64,000 bases of DNA, from the NCBI GenBank assembly GCA_937125455.1, contig CAKZLK010000002.1:32954-96953 (forward strand), given 5' to 3'. This stretch comes from an uncultured Aequorivita sp. (GTDB taxonomy: Bacteria > Bacteroidota > Bacteroidia > Flavobacteriales > Flavobacteriaceae). The notes under the pieces are model-generated. The model did no database searches, was not told the origin of the DNA, and saw only the letters and a program-made list of their open reading frames with translations. The stretch's first letter is position 1, and every line of letters begins with the position of its first letter. Made by a program: the position numbers and the translations under genes. This document shows positions 45,608 to 54,612 of the stretch, in pieces.

Positions 45608-47854
45608 ATGCGCCAAATATTTTCGAAATACAGGATTCTCGTGCCTCTTCTTTTGTGTGCACTGTTTTCGATTAAATCTTTTCCCAATCAAATAACAGAT
45701 ACTATTGTAACCATAAAACAGTTGCAATACAATGCCGCAAAAGCGCTTGAAAAAGAAGACTTTATTGAAGCTGTAAAAAGCTTAAACGACGCAAATAAAC
45801 TGGCAATGCTTCCCAAGTACAGAAGTTATAAACCAGATGTCGAGCTTAGTATAGCAGATCTTTACTACAATTTAGAATATTTTGACAAAGCTTCAGAACA
45901 GGCCAAGGCTGCTATTAAAAATGCTGAAGTTTATCAAAACGATTACAAGCTAGCGAAAGCATACAATTTATATGCAATCATACTTATTTCCACCGGTAAA
46001 TATGGTGAATCGGAATCGTATTTGACCAAAGCGGATTCAATTTATACAAAAATTGACGATTCAAAAAGTAAAGTGAACATAGTTTATGGCCAAGGACTTT
46101 TAGCACTTCAGTTAGGCAATTATAACCTTGCGGTAGAAAACTTCAAAGCTGCAGCTAAAGAATATAAGGCGCAAGGGCTCCTCTATCAGGAAATATCAAC
46201 CTATAGCAATCTTGCAGATGCACTTTCACTTATAAATGATAAAACATATCCAAAACCACTTACTGAAGCAAAACAGCTGCTGGCATTGGTTTCAGAAATT
46301 GCTAAATCAGAAGGTTTCTCAAAACTTTTGGTTGAAAACCACCGTATCAATTCGCAGATTCTAATTGCTGAAGAAAGAGGCAACTTGGCTGAGGAGGAAT
46401 TAAAATTTTATCTTCATCAAAAAGATTCCTTGAAACAAATCCACTTGAAGGCCATTGAGCGTGGAATTCAAGCAGAATCAGCCATTGGAGATTTAAAAGA
46501 AACTATAGCCAGTCAGCAAAATGACCTAAGCAAAAAAGACAAATCACTTTTCTTTGGAAAACTTACAGGCTGGTTGAGTATAGCATTAATATTGATTCTT
46601 TCATTATTAACGCTTTCGCTATATAAAAACAATAATTTAAGAGCAAAAGCAAATGAATTGTTGCAAGATAAAAACACAGAACTTCAAGAAGCCAAGGAAA
46701 ATGCTGAAAAAGCCTCACAGGCAAAGGCTCAGTTTCTTTCAACCATAACTCACGAACTACGTACACCAATGTACACCGTTACTGGATTGACCCATTTGTT
46801 ATTGGAAGAAGACCCAAAACCCGAACAAAAAGAGCACCTCAATTCACTTAAATTTTCTGGGGAATATCTGCTTTCACTCATTAACAATATTCTTGACCTC
46901 AACAAACTGGAAGCTAACAAAGTTGAAATTGAAAAGGTTCCGTTTCACTTGAAGAAAAGAATAGATGGTGTGCTCATCGCCTTAAAAAAGTCTGCTGAAG
47001 CCAAAAATAATACAATCCATTACGAATATGACAACACATTGCCCAATGAAGTGATTGGCGATTCTCTGAAAATATCTCAAATACTAATCAATTTAATAAG
47101 CAATTCGATAAAATTTACCGAAAACGGAGATATCTGGGTGCGTATTCAAAGCGCAGAAAAAAGTGCCAAAAAGGTGGTCGTTCATTTTGAAATAGAAGAC
47201 ACCGGTGATGGTATTTCAAAGAAAAAACAAAATACCATTTTTGAATCCTTTTCACAGGGATCATTGCAGATCAATCGAAAATATGGCGGAACTGGCCTTG
47301 GACTTTCTATTGTGAAAAACCTACTAGAGCTTATGGGAAGCAAGATATTCCTGGAGAGCAAGTTGGGCGAAGGATCTAAATTTTGGTTCAATATAACATA
47401 TGATGTGTCTGAAAATGAAAACAGGGAGACTAATGTAAATGATATTGAAGTTATTTTTGATAATAACATTTTTGAGAATAAGGCCGTGATGATTGTTGAA
47501 GACAACAAAATAAACCAAATGATCACCAAAAAAATTCTCGAAAAGAAAAAAATGGTCTGTACAGTGGTGGACAATGGTTTAGACGCAATAAAATATGCCA
47601 AAGAAGAAGATTTTGACGTAATATTAATGGACATTCACATGCCTGGAATAAGCGGAATCGATGCCACCAAGAAAATTCGTGAGTTCAATAAAAAGGTGCC
47701 AATTATTGCATTGACTGCAATTACTATTGAAGAAAACTTGGAGGATTTCTATAAAGCGGGATTCAATGAATTCATCCCAAAACCTTTCAACGCTGAAGAT
47801 TTCTTCGAAAAGATAAACAGGGTATTGAGTAACAGCGACTTTCTGGTAAGGTAA
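45608..47854 (+). CDS. TPR-containing hybrid sensor histidine kinase
   Basis: A 748-residue two-component sensor. A signal sequence or N-terminal helix is followed by periplasmic TPR-like repeats (about 30-310), a membrane helix (about 316-338), a coiled coil and the kinase core. The H box STITHELRTP carries H381, with N, G1 and G2 boxes in LINLISNSIKFTENG, DTGDGIS and GGTGLGLSIV. A receiver domain (about 620-745) has MIVEDNKINQ and the phosphoacceptor Asp in VILMDIHMP (near 674). No DNA-binding output or separate regulator lies nearby, so its target is unknown. Confidence 0.93.
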   Translation: MRQIFSKYRILVPLLLCALFSIKSFPNQITDTIVTIKQLQYNAAKALEKEDFIEAVKSLNDANKLAMLPKYRSYKPDVELSIADLYYNLEYFDKASEQAKAAIKNAEVYQNDYKLAKAYNLYAIILISTGKYGESESYLTKADSIYTKIDDSKSKVNIVYGQGLLALQLGNYNLAVENFKAAAKEYKAQGLLYQEISTYSNLADALSLINDKTYPKPLTEAKQLLALVSEIAKSEGFSKLLVENHRINSQILIAEERGNLAEEELKFYLHQKDSLKQIHLKAIERGIQAESAIGDLKETIASQQNDLSKKDKSLFFGKLTGWLSIALILILSLLTLSLYKNNNLRAKANELLQDKNTELQEAKENAEKASQAKAQFLSTITHELRTPMYTVTGLTHLLLEEDPKPEQKEHLNSLKFSGEYLLSLINNILDLNKLEANKVEIEKVPFHLKKRIDGVLIALKKSAEAKNNTIHYEYDNTLPNEVIGDSLKISQILINLISNSIKFTENGDIWVRIQSAEKSAKKVVVHFEIEDTGDGISKKKQNTIFESFSQGSLQINRKYGGTGLGLSIVKNLLELMGSKIFLESKLGEGSKFWFNITYDVSENENRETNVNDIEVIFDNNIFENKAVMIVEDNKINQMITKKILEKKKMVCTVVDNGLDAIKYAKEEDFDVILMDIHMPGISGIDATKKIREFNKKVPIIALTAITIEENLEDFYKAGFNEFIPKPFNAEDFFEKINRVLSNSDFLVR

Positions 47855-47866
47855 TTATTTGCTCAA

Positions 47867-48862
47867 TTAAACTTCATTTTCTATCCTTTTTTTGAAATTG
47901 GCTTCACGTCCATTTAAAAATTCTGTTCTAATTGGCAAATAATAAATTTCTACAGTATTGGCAATGGATTGCAACCGCATAAAATCCTTTTCAGTAGTCA
48001 AAATTACTTTACATCTTTTCAATTGCTCAATTTCAGATGTTGTAAAGTTATGGTGATCTGGAAATGATCTTTGTTCAAACTTCATTTTTTTGCTTTTTAA
48101 AAAAGCAACCAGCGGCTCTGGGTTTGCAATTCCGGTAACCAAAAGAAATTCTTTATCACTTAAATAATCAAGCGGTTTCGTTTCAGCTTTATTCTTAATT
48201 TCAGTACTGTACCCAATTTTTGAAAAATAAATTTCCTGATTGGGTTTCGGTTTAAGCTTTCGTTTAATAGATTCAATGGTTGAATTTTCAATATTCTCTG
48301 GACATTTTGTAACGACAATAATGTCTGCTCTTTTTGCACCAAATTTTGGCTCGCGAAGATTTCCCGTTGGCAACATACAATCGTTGCTGTATAATTTATC
48401 AAAAGAAGTAAGCAAAATAGTAAGTGATGGCTTTACTTTTCTATGCTGAAAGGCATCATCCAACAAAATTATATCTGCTGTTTTTTTTAAATTTTCAACA
48501 CCTGTTTGTCTGTCTTCACAAACAGCGACGGTAATTTCTGGAAATTTCTGTTTAAATTGAAGCGGTTCATCACCTACATCAGTAACAGTGCTATTTTCTA
48601 AAACCTCGCGATACCCTTTTGTCTTTCGCTTATATCCGCGGCTTAAAACGGCAACTCGTTGATTATTTTTCAGCAAAGAAACCAAAAATTCAATCATCGG
48701 CGATTTTCCTGTACCGCCCGTAGAAAGATTTCCCACACCGATAACTGGCAAATCATAGGACTTGCTTTCCAGCCAACCTATATTGTACAGAAAATTGCGA
48801 AGCGCAGTAATGCCTCCATACAAAAGTGAAAAAGGAAACAATAATTTCCGAAAGAAATTCAT
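47867..48862 (-). CDS. lpxK: tetraacyldisaccharide 4'-kinase
   Basis: Phosphorylates the lipid A precursor at the 4' position. It has 331 residues: an N-terminal membrane helix, Walker A in GNLSTGGTGKSP (about 43-54), DDAFQHRKVKP (the LpxK motif with the catalytic Asp/His) and the C-terminal EKDFMRL. It is complete and convergent with the histidine kinase gene. It shows the organism makes lipid A through the Raetz pathway. Confidence 0.95.
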   Translation of the reverse strand: MNFFRKLLFPFSLLYGGITALRNFLYNIGWLESKSYDLPVIGVGNLSTGGTGKSPMIEFLVSLLKNNQRVAVLSRGYKRKTKGYREVLENSTVTDVGDEPLQFKQKFPEITVAVCEDRQTGVENLKKTADIILLDDAFQHRKVKPSLTILLTSFDKLYSNDCMLPTGNLREPKFGAKRADIIVVTKCPENIENSTIESIKRKLKPKPNQEIYFSKIGYSTEIKNKAETKPLDYLSDKEFLLVTGIANPEPLVAFLKSKKMKFEQRSFPDHHNFTTSEIEQLKRCKVILTTEKDFMRLQSIANTVEIYYLPIRTEFLNGREANFKKRIENEV

Positions 48863-48965
48863 TTAACGAAAGTACTAATTCCGCAGAAAACTGTGATTAC
48901 TTTAAAATAAAAATAGAAGTCCAAAAAAAAAATGTAAACTGTTATCTTTACTGAAAATGTAAAAA

Positions 48966-50060
48966 ATGAAGGTAAAAGAAGTCATTGCGCTACTTGAAGA
49001 ACTCGCGCCACTCTCCTATTCTGAAGATTTTGACAATACAGGTCTACTTATTGGAGATGCGGAAGCTAGCGTTTCGGGAATATTAGTAACCTTAGACACT
49101 TTGGAAAATGTGGTAGATGAAGCCATTGAAAAAAGCTGTAACCTCATCGTGAGTTTTCATCCTATTATTTTTTCAGGTTTGAAAAAAATCACTGGAAAAA
49201 CATATGTGGAACGGGTGGTTCAAAAAGCAATAAAGCACGATATCGCCATATTTTCAAACCATACCGCCCTGGATAACTCCTGGAATGGCGTGAACGCAAT
49301 GATCTGTGAAAAACTGGGGCTTAAAAATCGGAATGTTTTAATTCCCCAAAAGGAGACAATAAAAAAACTAATCACTTTTGTTCCTTCAAACGATGCCGAA
49401 AAAGTTAGAAATGCCCTTTTTATTGCTGGTGGGGGAAGCATTGGCAATTATGATAATTGTAGTTTCAATATTGAGGGAAACGGAAGTTTTAAAGGAAATG
49501 AGGCCTCAAATCCAGTAAAAGGGGAAAAAGGAAAAATTCATTTTGAGAAAGAAATCCAGATTGGAATTACGTTTGCGAAACATCTACAAAACGATATTTT
49601 GAAAGCGCTTTTTGAAACACATCCTTATGAAGAAGTAGCCTATGAAATAACCACACTTGAAAACCAAAACCAGCATTTGGGCATGGGGATGATTGGTGAA
49701 TTTGAAAAAGCGATGGACGAAAAGAAATTTTTACAATTTCTGAAAAAAACGATGAAAACCGATTGTGTTCGGCATTCACAATCGCTAAAAAAACCAATAA
49801 AAAAAGTTGCTTTGCTCGGCGGAAGTGGAAGTTTTGCCATTGAAGCAGCAAAAAAAGCTGGTGCAGATGCTTTTATTTCGGCAGATTTTAAATATCACGA
49901 TTTCTTTAAGGCCGAAAACACTATACTTTTGGCGGATATTGGTCATTATGAAAGCGAACAGTACACAAAAGACCTTTTACATTCTTTCCTTAAGAAAAAA
50001 ATTACTAATTTTGCAGTCCTTTTATCACAAACAAATACCAATCCTATTAGCTATTTATAA
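48966..50060 (+). CDS. Nif3-like dinuclear metal centre protein
   Basis: A 364-residue Nif3/YbgI family protein forming toroidal hexamers with two metal ions per subunit. Metal ligands lie in IVSFHPIIFS (His), FSNHTALDNS (His, Asp) and, near the C-terminus, LLADIGHYESE (His, Glu). A PII-like insert of about 110 residues (140-240, THPYEEVAYEI) splits the fold, as in longer bacterial members. The family is widespread; a GTP cyclohydrolase-like role has been proposed but not settled. It is followed by the coiled-coil gene three bases later. Confidence 0.9.
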   Translation: MKVKEVIALLEELAPLSYSEDFDNTGLLIGDAEASVSGILVTLDTLENVVDEAIEKSCNLIVSFHPIIFSGLKKITGKTYVERVVQKAIKHDIAIFSNHTALDNSWNGVNAMICEKLGLKNRNVLIPQKETIKKLITFVPSNDAEKVRNALFIAGGGSIGNYDNCSFNIEGNGSFKGNEASNPVKGEKGKIHFEKEIQIGITFAKHLQNDILKALFETHPYEEVAYEITTLENQNQHLGMGMIGEFEKAMDEKKFLQFLKKTMKTDCVRHSQSLKKPIKKVALLGGSGSFAIEAAKKAGADAFISADFKYHDFFKAENTILLADIGHYESEQYTKDLLHSFLKKKITNFAVLLSQTNTNPISYL

Positions 50061-50063
50061 TTT

Positions 50064-50846
50064 ATGGCAACAAAAACCGAAGTTACTGTTGAAGAGAAGT
50101 TAAGAGCCTTGTATGACCTGCAGCTTATAGATTCCAGAATCGATGAAATAAGAAGCGTTCGTGGCGAACTTCCGTTGGAAGTTGAAGATCTTGAGGACGA
50201 AGTGGCAGGTATGAATACCCGTCTTGAAAAACTGAAAGCCGATCTTGAAGTAATTGAAGACCAAATCAAGGAAAAGAAGAACAATATTGAAGAGTCTAAA
50301 GGACTTATCAAGAAATATTCTGCACAGCAGGATAATGTTCGCAACAACCGTGAGTACAATTCTTTGAGCAAAGAGGTAGAATTTCAAGAACTTGAAATAC
50401 AGCTTGCTGAAAAAAACATAAAAGAATACCGTGCCCAAATAGAACAGAAAAATCAAGTTATCGAAGAAACGAAATCTCGTTTTGATGAGCGTTCTGAACA
50501 CTTGAAGCACAAGCAAAGTGAACTGGATGAGATTTTAAAGGAAACTGAAAAAGAAGAGCAAACACTTATAAAGCAATCTGAAAGTTTCGAATCTCAAATT
50601 GAACCACGCCTTATTAAAGCATACAAAAGAATCCGTACCAACGTAAAGAATGGTCTTGCGATCGTAGCCGTGGAACGTGGAGCTTCTGGCGGTTCTTTTT
50701 TCACCATTCCACCACAGGTGCAAATGGAAATTGCAGGTCGTAAAAAAATTATTACAGACGAGCACAGTGGACGAATCTTAGTAGATCCAGATCTTGCTAA
50801 TGAAGAGCGCGAAAAAATGGAAGCTATGTTCGCTAAGCTTAAATAA
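50064..50846 (+). CDS. coiled-coil protein with degenerate C4 zinc-ribbon
   Basis: A 260-residue protein whose first ~180 residues form an antiparallel coiled coil rich in Glu/Lys. The C-terminal ~60 residues match the zinc-ribbon end of this family, but the four Cys positions read SGGS and TDEHSG, so no zinc site remains. The fold signatures FFTIPPQVQMEI and GRILVDPDLA are kept. It lies in the same operon as the Nif3-like gene, a linkage seen in Bacteroidota and beyond; the function is unknown. A terminator follows. Confidence 0.88.
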   Translation: MATKTEVTVEEKLRALYDLQLIDSRIDEIRSVRGELPLEVEDLEDEVAGMNTRLEKLKADLEVIEDQIKEKKNNIEESKGLIKKYSAQQDNVRNNREYNSLSKEVEFQELEIQLAEKNIKEYRAQIEQKNQVIEETKSRFDERSEHLKHKQSELDEILKETEKEEQTLIKQSESFESQIEPRLIKAYKRIRTNVKNGLAIVAVERGASGGSFFTIPPQVQMEIAGRKKIITDEHSGRILVDPDLANEEREKMEAMFAKLK

Positions 50847-50869
50847 GCAAAGCAAACCCAATTATAACA

Positions 50870-50900
50870 AAGCCTTCACAATAGTGGAGGCTTTTTTTTG
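50870..50900 (+). terminator. Rho-independent terminator after the coiled-coil gene
   Basis: AAGCCTTCAC and GTGGAGGCTT pair around a four-base loop with one mismatch, followed by eight T. It lies 23 bases after the stop codon. Confidence 0.88.
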
Positions 50901-50957
50901 TACTTTAAATGAAAGTTTCTTAAAAAAACAAAGACAAATTTCTCAAAACATTTAACT

Positions 50958-51629
50958 ATGAAAAAGTACACATTTTTAGTTGCAAGCATCTTTCTTTTCA
51001 CACTACAGGGTGCCTGCAAACCGTCCAATGATGAAAACAAAGAATCTGAGACTATTGCACAAAAAAACCAAACACCCGTTCAAACCCAAACAGAAAACGG
51101 CCTTAAACGCGCCTATTTCGCGAGTGGTTGTTTCTGGTGTGTTGAAGCGGTATATGAAAGTGTAAATGGCGTTAAGGAAGCCGTTTCAGGATATAGCGGC
51201 GGAACGATGAAAAACCCAACTTATGAGAACCATGGAGACCATGCTGAAGCAGTAGAGGTTATATATGATCCAGCAATTGTAAGTTTCAGTCAATTGGTAG
51301 ATGTGTATTTTGGATCGCAAAACGTTACTCAAGTTAACGGACAAGGTCCCGACCATGGTAAATCATATCGTTCTATTGTTTTTTATCAAAATGATGAAGA
51401 AAAGAAAATCATCGATAAAAAAATTGATGCACTGAATAATCAATTAGGCGGAGATAAAGTTGCAGCGCAAGTGTTGCCTTTTCAAAAATTCTGGGATGCT
51501 GAAAACTATCATCAAAACTATGAAAAAAATCACCCTGAAAATCCATACATTCAAAATGTTTCCATTCCACGGATAAATAAGTTTAAACAAAAATTTCCTG
51601 AGCTTTTAAAGAAAACGGAAAGTCATTGA
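50958..51629 (+). CDS. msrA: peptide methionine sulfoxide reductase A, lipoprotein form
   Basis: Reduces methionine S-sulfoxide in proteins. It has 223 residues, with an N-terminal lipoprotein signal (FTLQGAC, lipobox Cys 20), so it probably works in the envelope and not the cytoplasm. The catalytic site is SGCFWCVEAVYE, with C58 as the nucleophile. HAEAVEVIYDP, GPDHGKSYRSIVFY and the C-terminal region (AENYHQNYE) are typical. No MsrB partner is adjacent. It ends at a terminator shared with the convergent methyltransferase gene. Confidence 0.93.
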   Translation: MKKYTFLVASIFLFTLQGACKPSNDENKESETIAQKNQTPVQTQTENGLKRAYFASGCFWCVEAVYESVNGVKEAVSGYSGGTMKNPTYENHGDHAEAVEVIYDPAIVSFSQLVDVYFGSQNVTQVNGQGPDHGKSYRSIVFYQNDEEKKIIDKKIDALNNQLGGDKVAAQVLPFQKFWDAENYHQNYEKNHPENPYIQNVSIPRINKFKQKFPELLKKTESH

Positions 51630-51648
51630 TGAAAAAAATTCCCAATAC

Positions 51649-51688
51649 AAACCTGACAGATATTATAAGTTTGTTAGGTTTTTTTTAT
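51649..51688 (+). terminator. Rho-independent terminator of msrA overlapping the convergent gene's end
   Basis: AAACCTGACA and TGTTAGGTTT pair (one G-T) around a 13-base loop, followed by a T run. The second arm and T run are also the last codons and stop (Lys-Lys-Thr-stop) of the methyltransferase gene on the other strand. Confidence 0.85.
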
Positions 51689-52474
51689 TGCTTTAATTTC
51701 AAAAATCAAAGGATACATTTTATTCGGCATCTCAAACATCCCTTCAGAATTTTTCACCAATCCCGGAAAAATATCATAAGGCGAAGCATCGTATTCCTTT
51801 AAATATTCTACATGAAGTCCTGCTTCGGAAAGTGAAGTAATCACTTCACCCAAACTGTGGTTCCAGCCGTATTCCTTACTTATCATTTTTGAATCTTTAT
51901 CTGCATACGTACCTTCATATTCTTCATAAATAGCTTCCTTTTGATGGTAACCGTATTTCATTTCTGGGGGTGAAACTGTATAATCGAACATCCACGCAAT
52001 CGGATGAAATTCTACTATATAAAAGAAACCGCCAGGCTTCAATCTTTTATAAATCATTCTTGACCAAGGTTTTAAATCAGGTAGCCAACCTATGGTTCCA
52101 TAGCTTGTAAAAACAATATCAAACTTCTCTGAAACATATTCCGAAGTATTTAAAACGTTACAGCAAACGAAATTTGCATCAAGTTTTAATTCCGCATTGA
52201 GTTGTTTTGCCAGTTTTATTCCCTCATCAGAAATATCTACTCCCGTACACTTTGCTCCCAAGCGGGCAAGACTTAATGTATCTTGTCCAAAATGACACTG
52301 AAGGTGTAGCAATTTTTTACCGGAAATGCTACCCAATGTATCTATTTCGTATTGCTGCAGCGAAGTCTTTCCTTTTTTGAAACTCTCCAAATCATAGAAT
52401 TCACTTGCCGCGTGTATAGCAACCTTAGTGTTCCAAGTGTTCCTATTGGTTTCAAACTTTTCATTAAAACGCAT
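51674..52474 (-). CDS. class I SAM-dependent methyltransferase
   Basis: A 266-residue Rossmann-fold methyltransferase. SAM motif I appears as KLLHLQCHFGQDTLSLAR, then CTGVDIS (motif II), and FDIVFTSYGTIGWL (motif IV). It belongs to a general family whose substrate cannot be named from sequence. I chose the ATG at 52474 (MRFNEKFETN), since the ATG at 52510 lies upstream of a TAnnTTTG promoter element. Its 3' end doubles as the msrA terminator stem. Confidence 0.85.
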   Translation of the reverse strand: MRFNEKFETNRNTWNTKVAIHAASEFYDLESFKKGKTSLQQYEIDTLGSISGKKLLHLQCHFGQDTLSLARLGAKCTGVDISDEGIKLAKQLNAELKLDANFVCCNVLNTSEYVSEKFDIVFTSYGTIGWLPDLKPWSRMIYKRLKPGGFFYIVEFHPIAWMFDYTVSPPEMKYGYHQKEAIYEEYEGTYADKDSKMISKEYGWNHSLGEVITSLSEAGLHVEYLKEYDASPYDIFPGLVKNSEGMFEMPNKMYPLIFEIKAIKKT

Positions 52475-52488
52475 GATTTTGTTTTTTG

Positions 52489-52496
52489 CAAAAATA
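52489..52496 (-). promoter_or_regulatory. Bacteroidota -7 promoter element for the methyltransferase gene
   Basis: TATTTTTG on the minus strand matches TAnnTTTG, 14 bases before the ATG at 52474. Confidence 0.5.
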
Positions 52497-52632
52497 GATA
52501 AATAAGTCAAAAGAGACTGTTCGCGAAAATTTTGATAATGTTTAATAAATTAGTTAAACAACGGTTAAATATATTAAGAAAGAAATGTTTTGTTGTAGAT
52601 TTATCAATACTAACAACAAAAAACAAACTATT

Positions 52633-52785
52633 ATGAGAGATTTAATTTGGTTAATTGTGGTAATATTAATAATAGGATGGTTGTTTGGCTATTTCTATTT
52701 TTCACTGGGTGCATTCATTCATATTTTATTGGTGCTCGCTATTATTGGAATTCTTTGGCGCTTGGCCACGGGAAGAAAACTATGA
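52633..52785 (+). CDS. lmo0937-family small membrane protein
   Basis: A 50-residue protein made of two membrane helices: MRDLIWLIVVILIIGWLFGY and a second one ending ILWRLATGRKL. This is the layout of the lmo0937 family, often induced by stress. The ATG at 52633 is preferred over one at 52585, which would put a non-hydrophobic stretch first. A small lipoprotein gene follows 46 bases later. Confidence 0.8.
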   Translation: MRDLIWLIVVILIIGWLFGYFYFSLGAFIHILLVLAIIGILWRLATGRKL

Positions 52786-52831
52786 TTTCCTTATTTTTAA
52801 AATTTATTAACTATCATTAAAAAAACTAATT

Positions 52832-52963
52832 ATGAGAAAAGTATTTTTAATATTATTTGCCGCTGGTTTGATGAGTACTGGCTTTACGAGTTGTCGAGAA
52901 AAGAAAACAGTAGGTGATAAAATAGAGGATGTTGCAGACGATATTGAGGATGCGGTAGATTAA
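52832..52963 (+). CDS. very small acidic lipoprotein
   Basis: A 43-residue open frame with a lipoprotein signal (MRKVFLILFAAGLMSTGFTSC, lipobox TSC at residue 21) and a mature part of about 23 residues: basic REKKTVGDK, then an acidic helix DVADDIEDAVD. The size and pattern resemble entericidin-like or stress lipoproteins of Bacteroidota. It lies behind the lmo0937-like gene and is followed by a perfect terminator, so it is likely a real gene despite its length. Confidence 0.7.
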   Translation: MRKVFLILFAAGLMSTGFTSCREKKTVGDKIEDVADDIEDAVD

Positions 52964-52982
52964 CATATTGCAACCTTAAATT

Positions 52983-53019
52983 AAGCCCTTTCAAATAAAT
53001 ATTTGAAAGGGCTTTTTAT
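52983..53019 (+). terminator. Rho-independent terminator after the small lipoprotein gene
   Basis: AAGCCCTTTCAAAT and ATTTGAAAGGGCTT pair perfectly around a four-base loop, followed by a T-rich run. It ends one base before the stop codon of the convergent GNAT gene. Confidence 0.92.
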
Positions 53020-53298
53020 TTATTTTTCATCAGCCAATATAGATTTCCATTCGGGATGTTTGTCAATATATTTTTTTGTGAATGGGCAAACGGGAATTAC
53101 CTTCAGTCCTCGAAGTTCTATCTGTAATAAAACTTTTTCGGTCATCTCGCTGGCAACGCCCTTTCCTGCAAGCGCTTTATCTACTTCAGTATGATTCAAT
53201 GATAAAATACCCGGCAATACCGAATATTCAATGATAGCGTGGTGACCATCAATAACAGTCTCGAACCTGTTATGTTCTTTGTTATCAATTACGCGCAT
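53020..53298 (-). CDS. GNAT-like N-acetyltransferase (YjdJ type)
   Basis: A 92-residue short-form acetyltransferase. The opening beta strands (NRFETVIDGHHAIIEYSVLP) lead to LNHTEVDKALAGKGVASEMT, which carries the acetyl-CoA binding loop (GKGVAS), and PVCPFTKKYIDKHPEW is the conserved end. Such proteins are found throughout bacteria; the substrate is unknown. Its 3' end meets the terminator at 52983-53019. Confidence 0.88.
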   Translation of the reverse strand: MRVIDNKEHNRFETVIDGHHAIIEYSVLPGILSLNHTEVDKALAGKGVASEMTEKVLLQIELRGLKVIPVCPFTKKYIDKHPEWKSILADEK

Positions 53299-53415
53299 TC
53301 GAATTTTAAGTTTTTAGCTATAAAGAACTTTTAAATTTACAAAAAATATTAGAGAGGTTTAAACATAACAACTGTTCATCTTACACTACCTTTTCTTTAT
53401 AATTTTTTTAAACTT

Positions 53416-53844
53416 TTATTTCCAAATATGCTGTTTATGTGATCCATCACAAAAGGGCCTGTTTGAACTTTCTCCACAACGGCAAAACGCAGTTACTTTC
53501 GATTTTTCTTCTTGACGCCCATCGTCATGAGTTACCAAAAGCTTACCGTAAATCATTAAAGGTCCATTTTGAGCGACCTCAACTTTAATATTTTCAGAAT
53601 TCACATCTGATGAGCTCTCAGTATTTCTAGTTGCATTCATATAATAACTCAATGCACCGCTTGGACAATTGCCGACTGTTTTTATTATTTTTTCAGTTGA
53701 AGCATTTTCGGCCTGAACCCAAGGTTTCTCTTTCGGCTTAAAAACTTCTGGCAGACCGTGCACACAGTTTGCAGAATGTATGCAAAGATTGGGCTTCCAA
53801 ACTACCGTTACCTCGTCGTTTGTATATTTAATTGATTTATCCAT
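53416..53844 (-). CDS. iron-sulfur protein: divergent 4Fe-4S (Fer4_19) plus CDGSH domains
   Basis: A 142-residue two-domain protein. The N-terminal domain has cysteines in NLCIHSANCVHG and VGNCPSGALSYY, the Fer4_19 pattern. The C-terminal domain has CRCGESSNRPFCDGSH, the three-Cys-one-His ligand set of a CDGSH (mitoNEET-type) [2Fe-2S] cluster. It is a likely electron carrier or cluster donor in the cytoplasm. It is a single gene, divergent from the next lipoprotein gene. Confidence 0.92.
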   Translation of the reverse strand: MDKSIKYTNDEVTVVWKPNLCIHSANCVHGLPEVFKPKEKPWVQAENASTEKIIKTVGNCPSGALSYYMNATRNTESSSDVNSENIKVEVAQNGPLMIYGKLLVTHDDGRQEEKSKVTAFCRCGESSNRPFCDGSHKQHIWK

Positions 53845-53910
53845 AATATAAATTTACAAAAAATATGAAAGCGCTACTTGTTTGGTTATTTTTACTTAAA
53901 ATATTTTATT

Positions 53911-54612
53911 ATGAAAAATTTACTCGCCATCTTGGTTATTGCAATTACATTGATCTCTTGCAATAACAACAATAAAAATTCGGAAAAGACTAAAAATGAT
54001 CAACCCGTAGCTAAAGAAAATGTAACTACTGCAGAAAAAATAGCCAATGCAAACGGTTATGAAAACTGGAAAGACGTTTCAGAAATAGCATTCACGTTTA
54101 ATGTAGATCGTGGTGAAAATCATTTTGACCGTTCATGGGTATGGAAACCAAAATCTGGCGCTGTAACAATGATCTCTGCTAAAGATACAGTTAATTACAA
54201 TCGTTCATCAATGGACAGCTTGGTTATGAAAACCGACGGCGCATTTATTAATGATAAGTATTGGTTATTGGCTCCTTTTCAAATTGCTTGGGACAAAGGC
54301 ACCACTTTTTCCGAAAAAGAAAATGCGATAGCACCCATCTCAAAAGACACCTTGAACCAACTTACCATTGTTTATGGAAACGATGGCGGTTACACACCTG
54401 GCGACGCGTATGATTTTTTCTATGATAAAAATTTTAAAATAAAAGAATGGAACTACAGAAAGGGCAATTCCGAAAAGCCTTCAATGTCAACAACCTGGGA
54501 AGATTATGAAAACTTCAATGGAATAGAAATTGCAAAAACACATAAAGACAGTACGGGAAATTTCAAATTATATTTCACTAATATTTCAGTCAAAAAAGAA
54601 GTTGAAAATTAA
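53911..54612 (+). CDS. lipoprotein of unknown function
   Basis: A 233-residue predicted lipoprotein from the ATG at 53911: MKNLLAILVIAITLISC gives the lipobox (LISC), followed by an Asn/Lys-rich linker. The folded part contains WVWKPKSGAVTMIS, VYGNDGGYTPGDAYDFFYD and ISTTWEDY-like segments, with many aromatic residues. I do not recognise a named domain. Homologues in Flavobacteriia would be informative. It is convergent with the haloperoxidase-like gene, overlapping it by four bases. Confidence 0.75.
   Translation: MKNLLAILVIAITLISCNNNNKNSEKTKNDQPVAKENVTTAEKIANANGYENWKDVSEIAFTFNVDRGENHFDRSWVWKPKSGAVTMISAKDTVNYNRSSMDSLVMKTDGAFINDKYWLLAPFQIAWDKGTTFSEKENAIAPISKDTLNQLTIVYGNDGGYTPGDAYDFFYDKNFKIKEWNYRKGNSEKPSMSTTWEDYENFNGIEIAKTHKDSTGNFKLYFTNISVKKEVEN

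Noticed and set aside
53299..53415. Possible gene or RNA between the GNAT and CDGSH genes
   Set aside because: The 117 bases are AT-rich with no open frame or stable fold; they are best explained as the promoter region of the GNAT gene.
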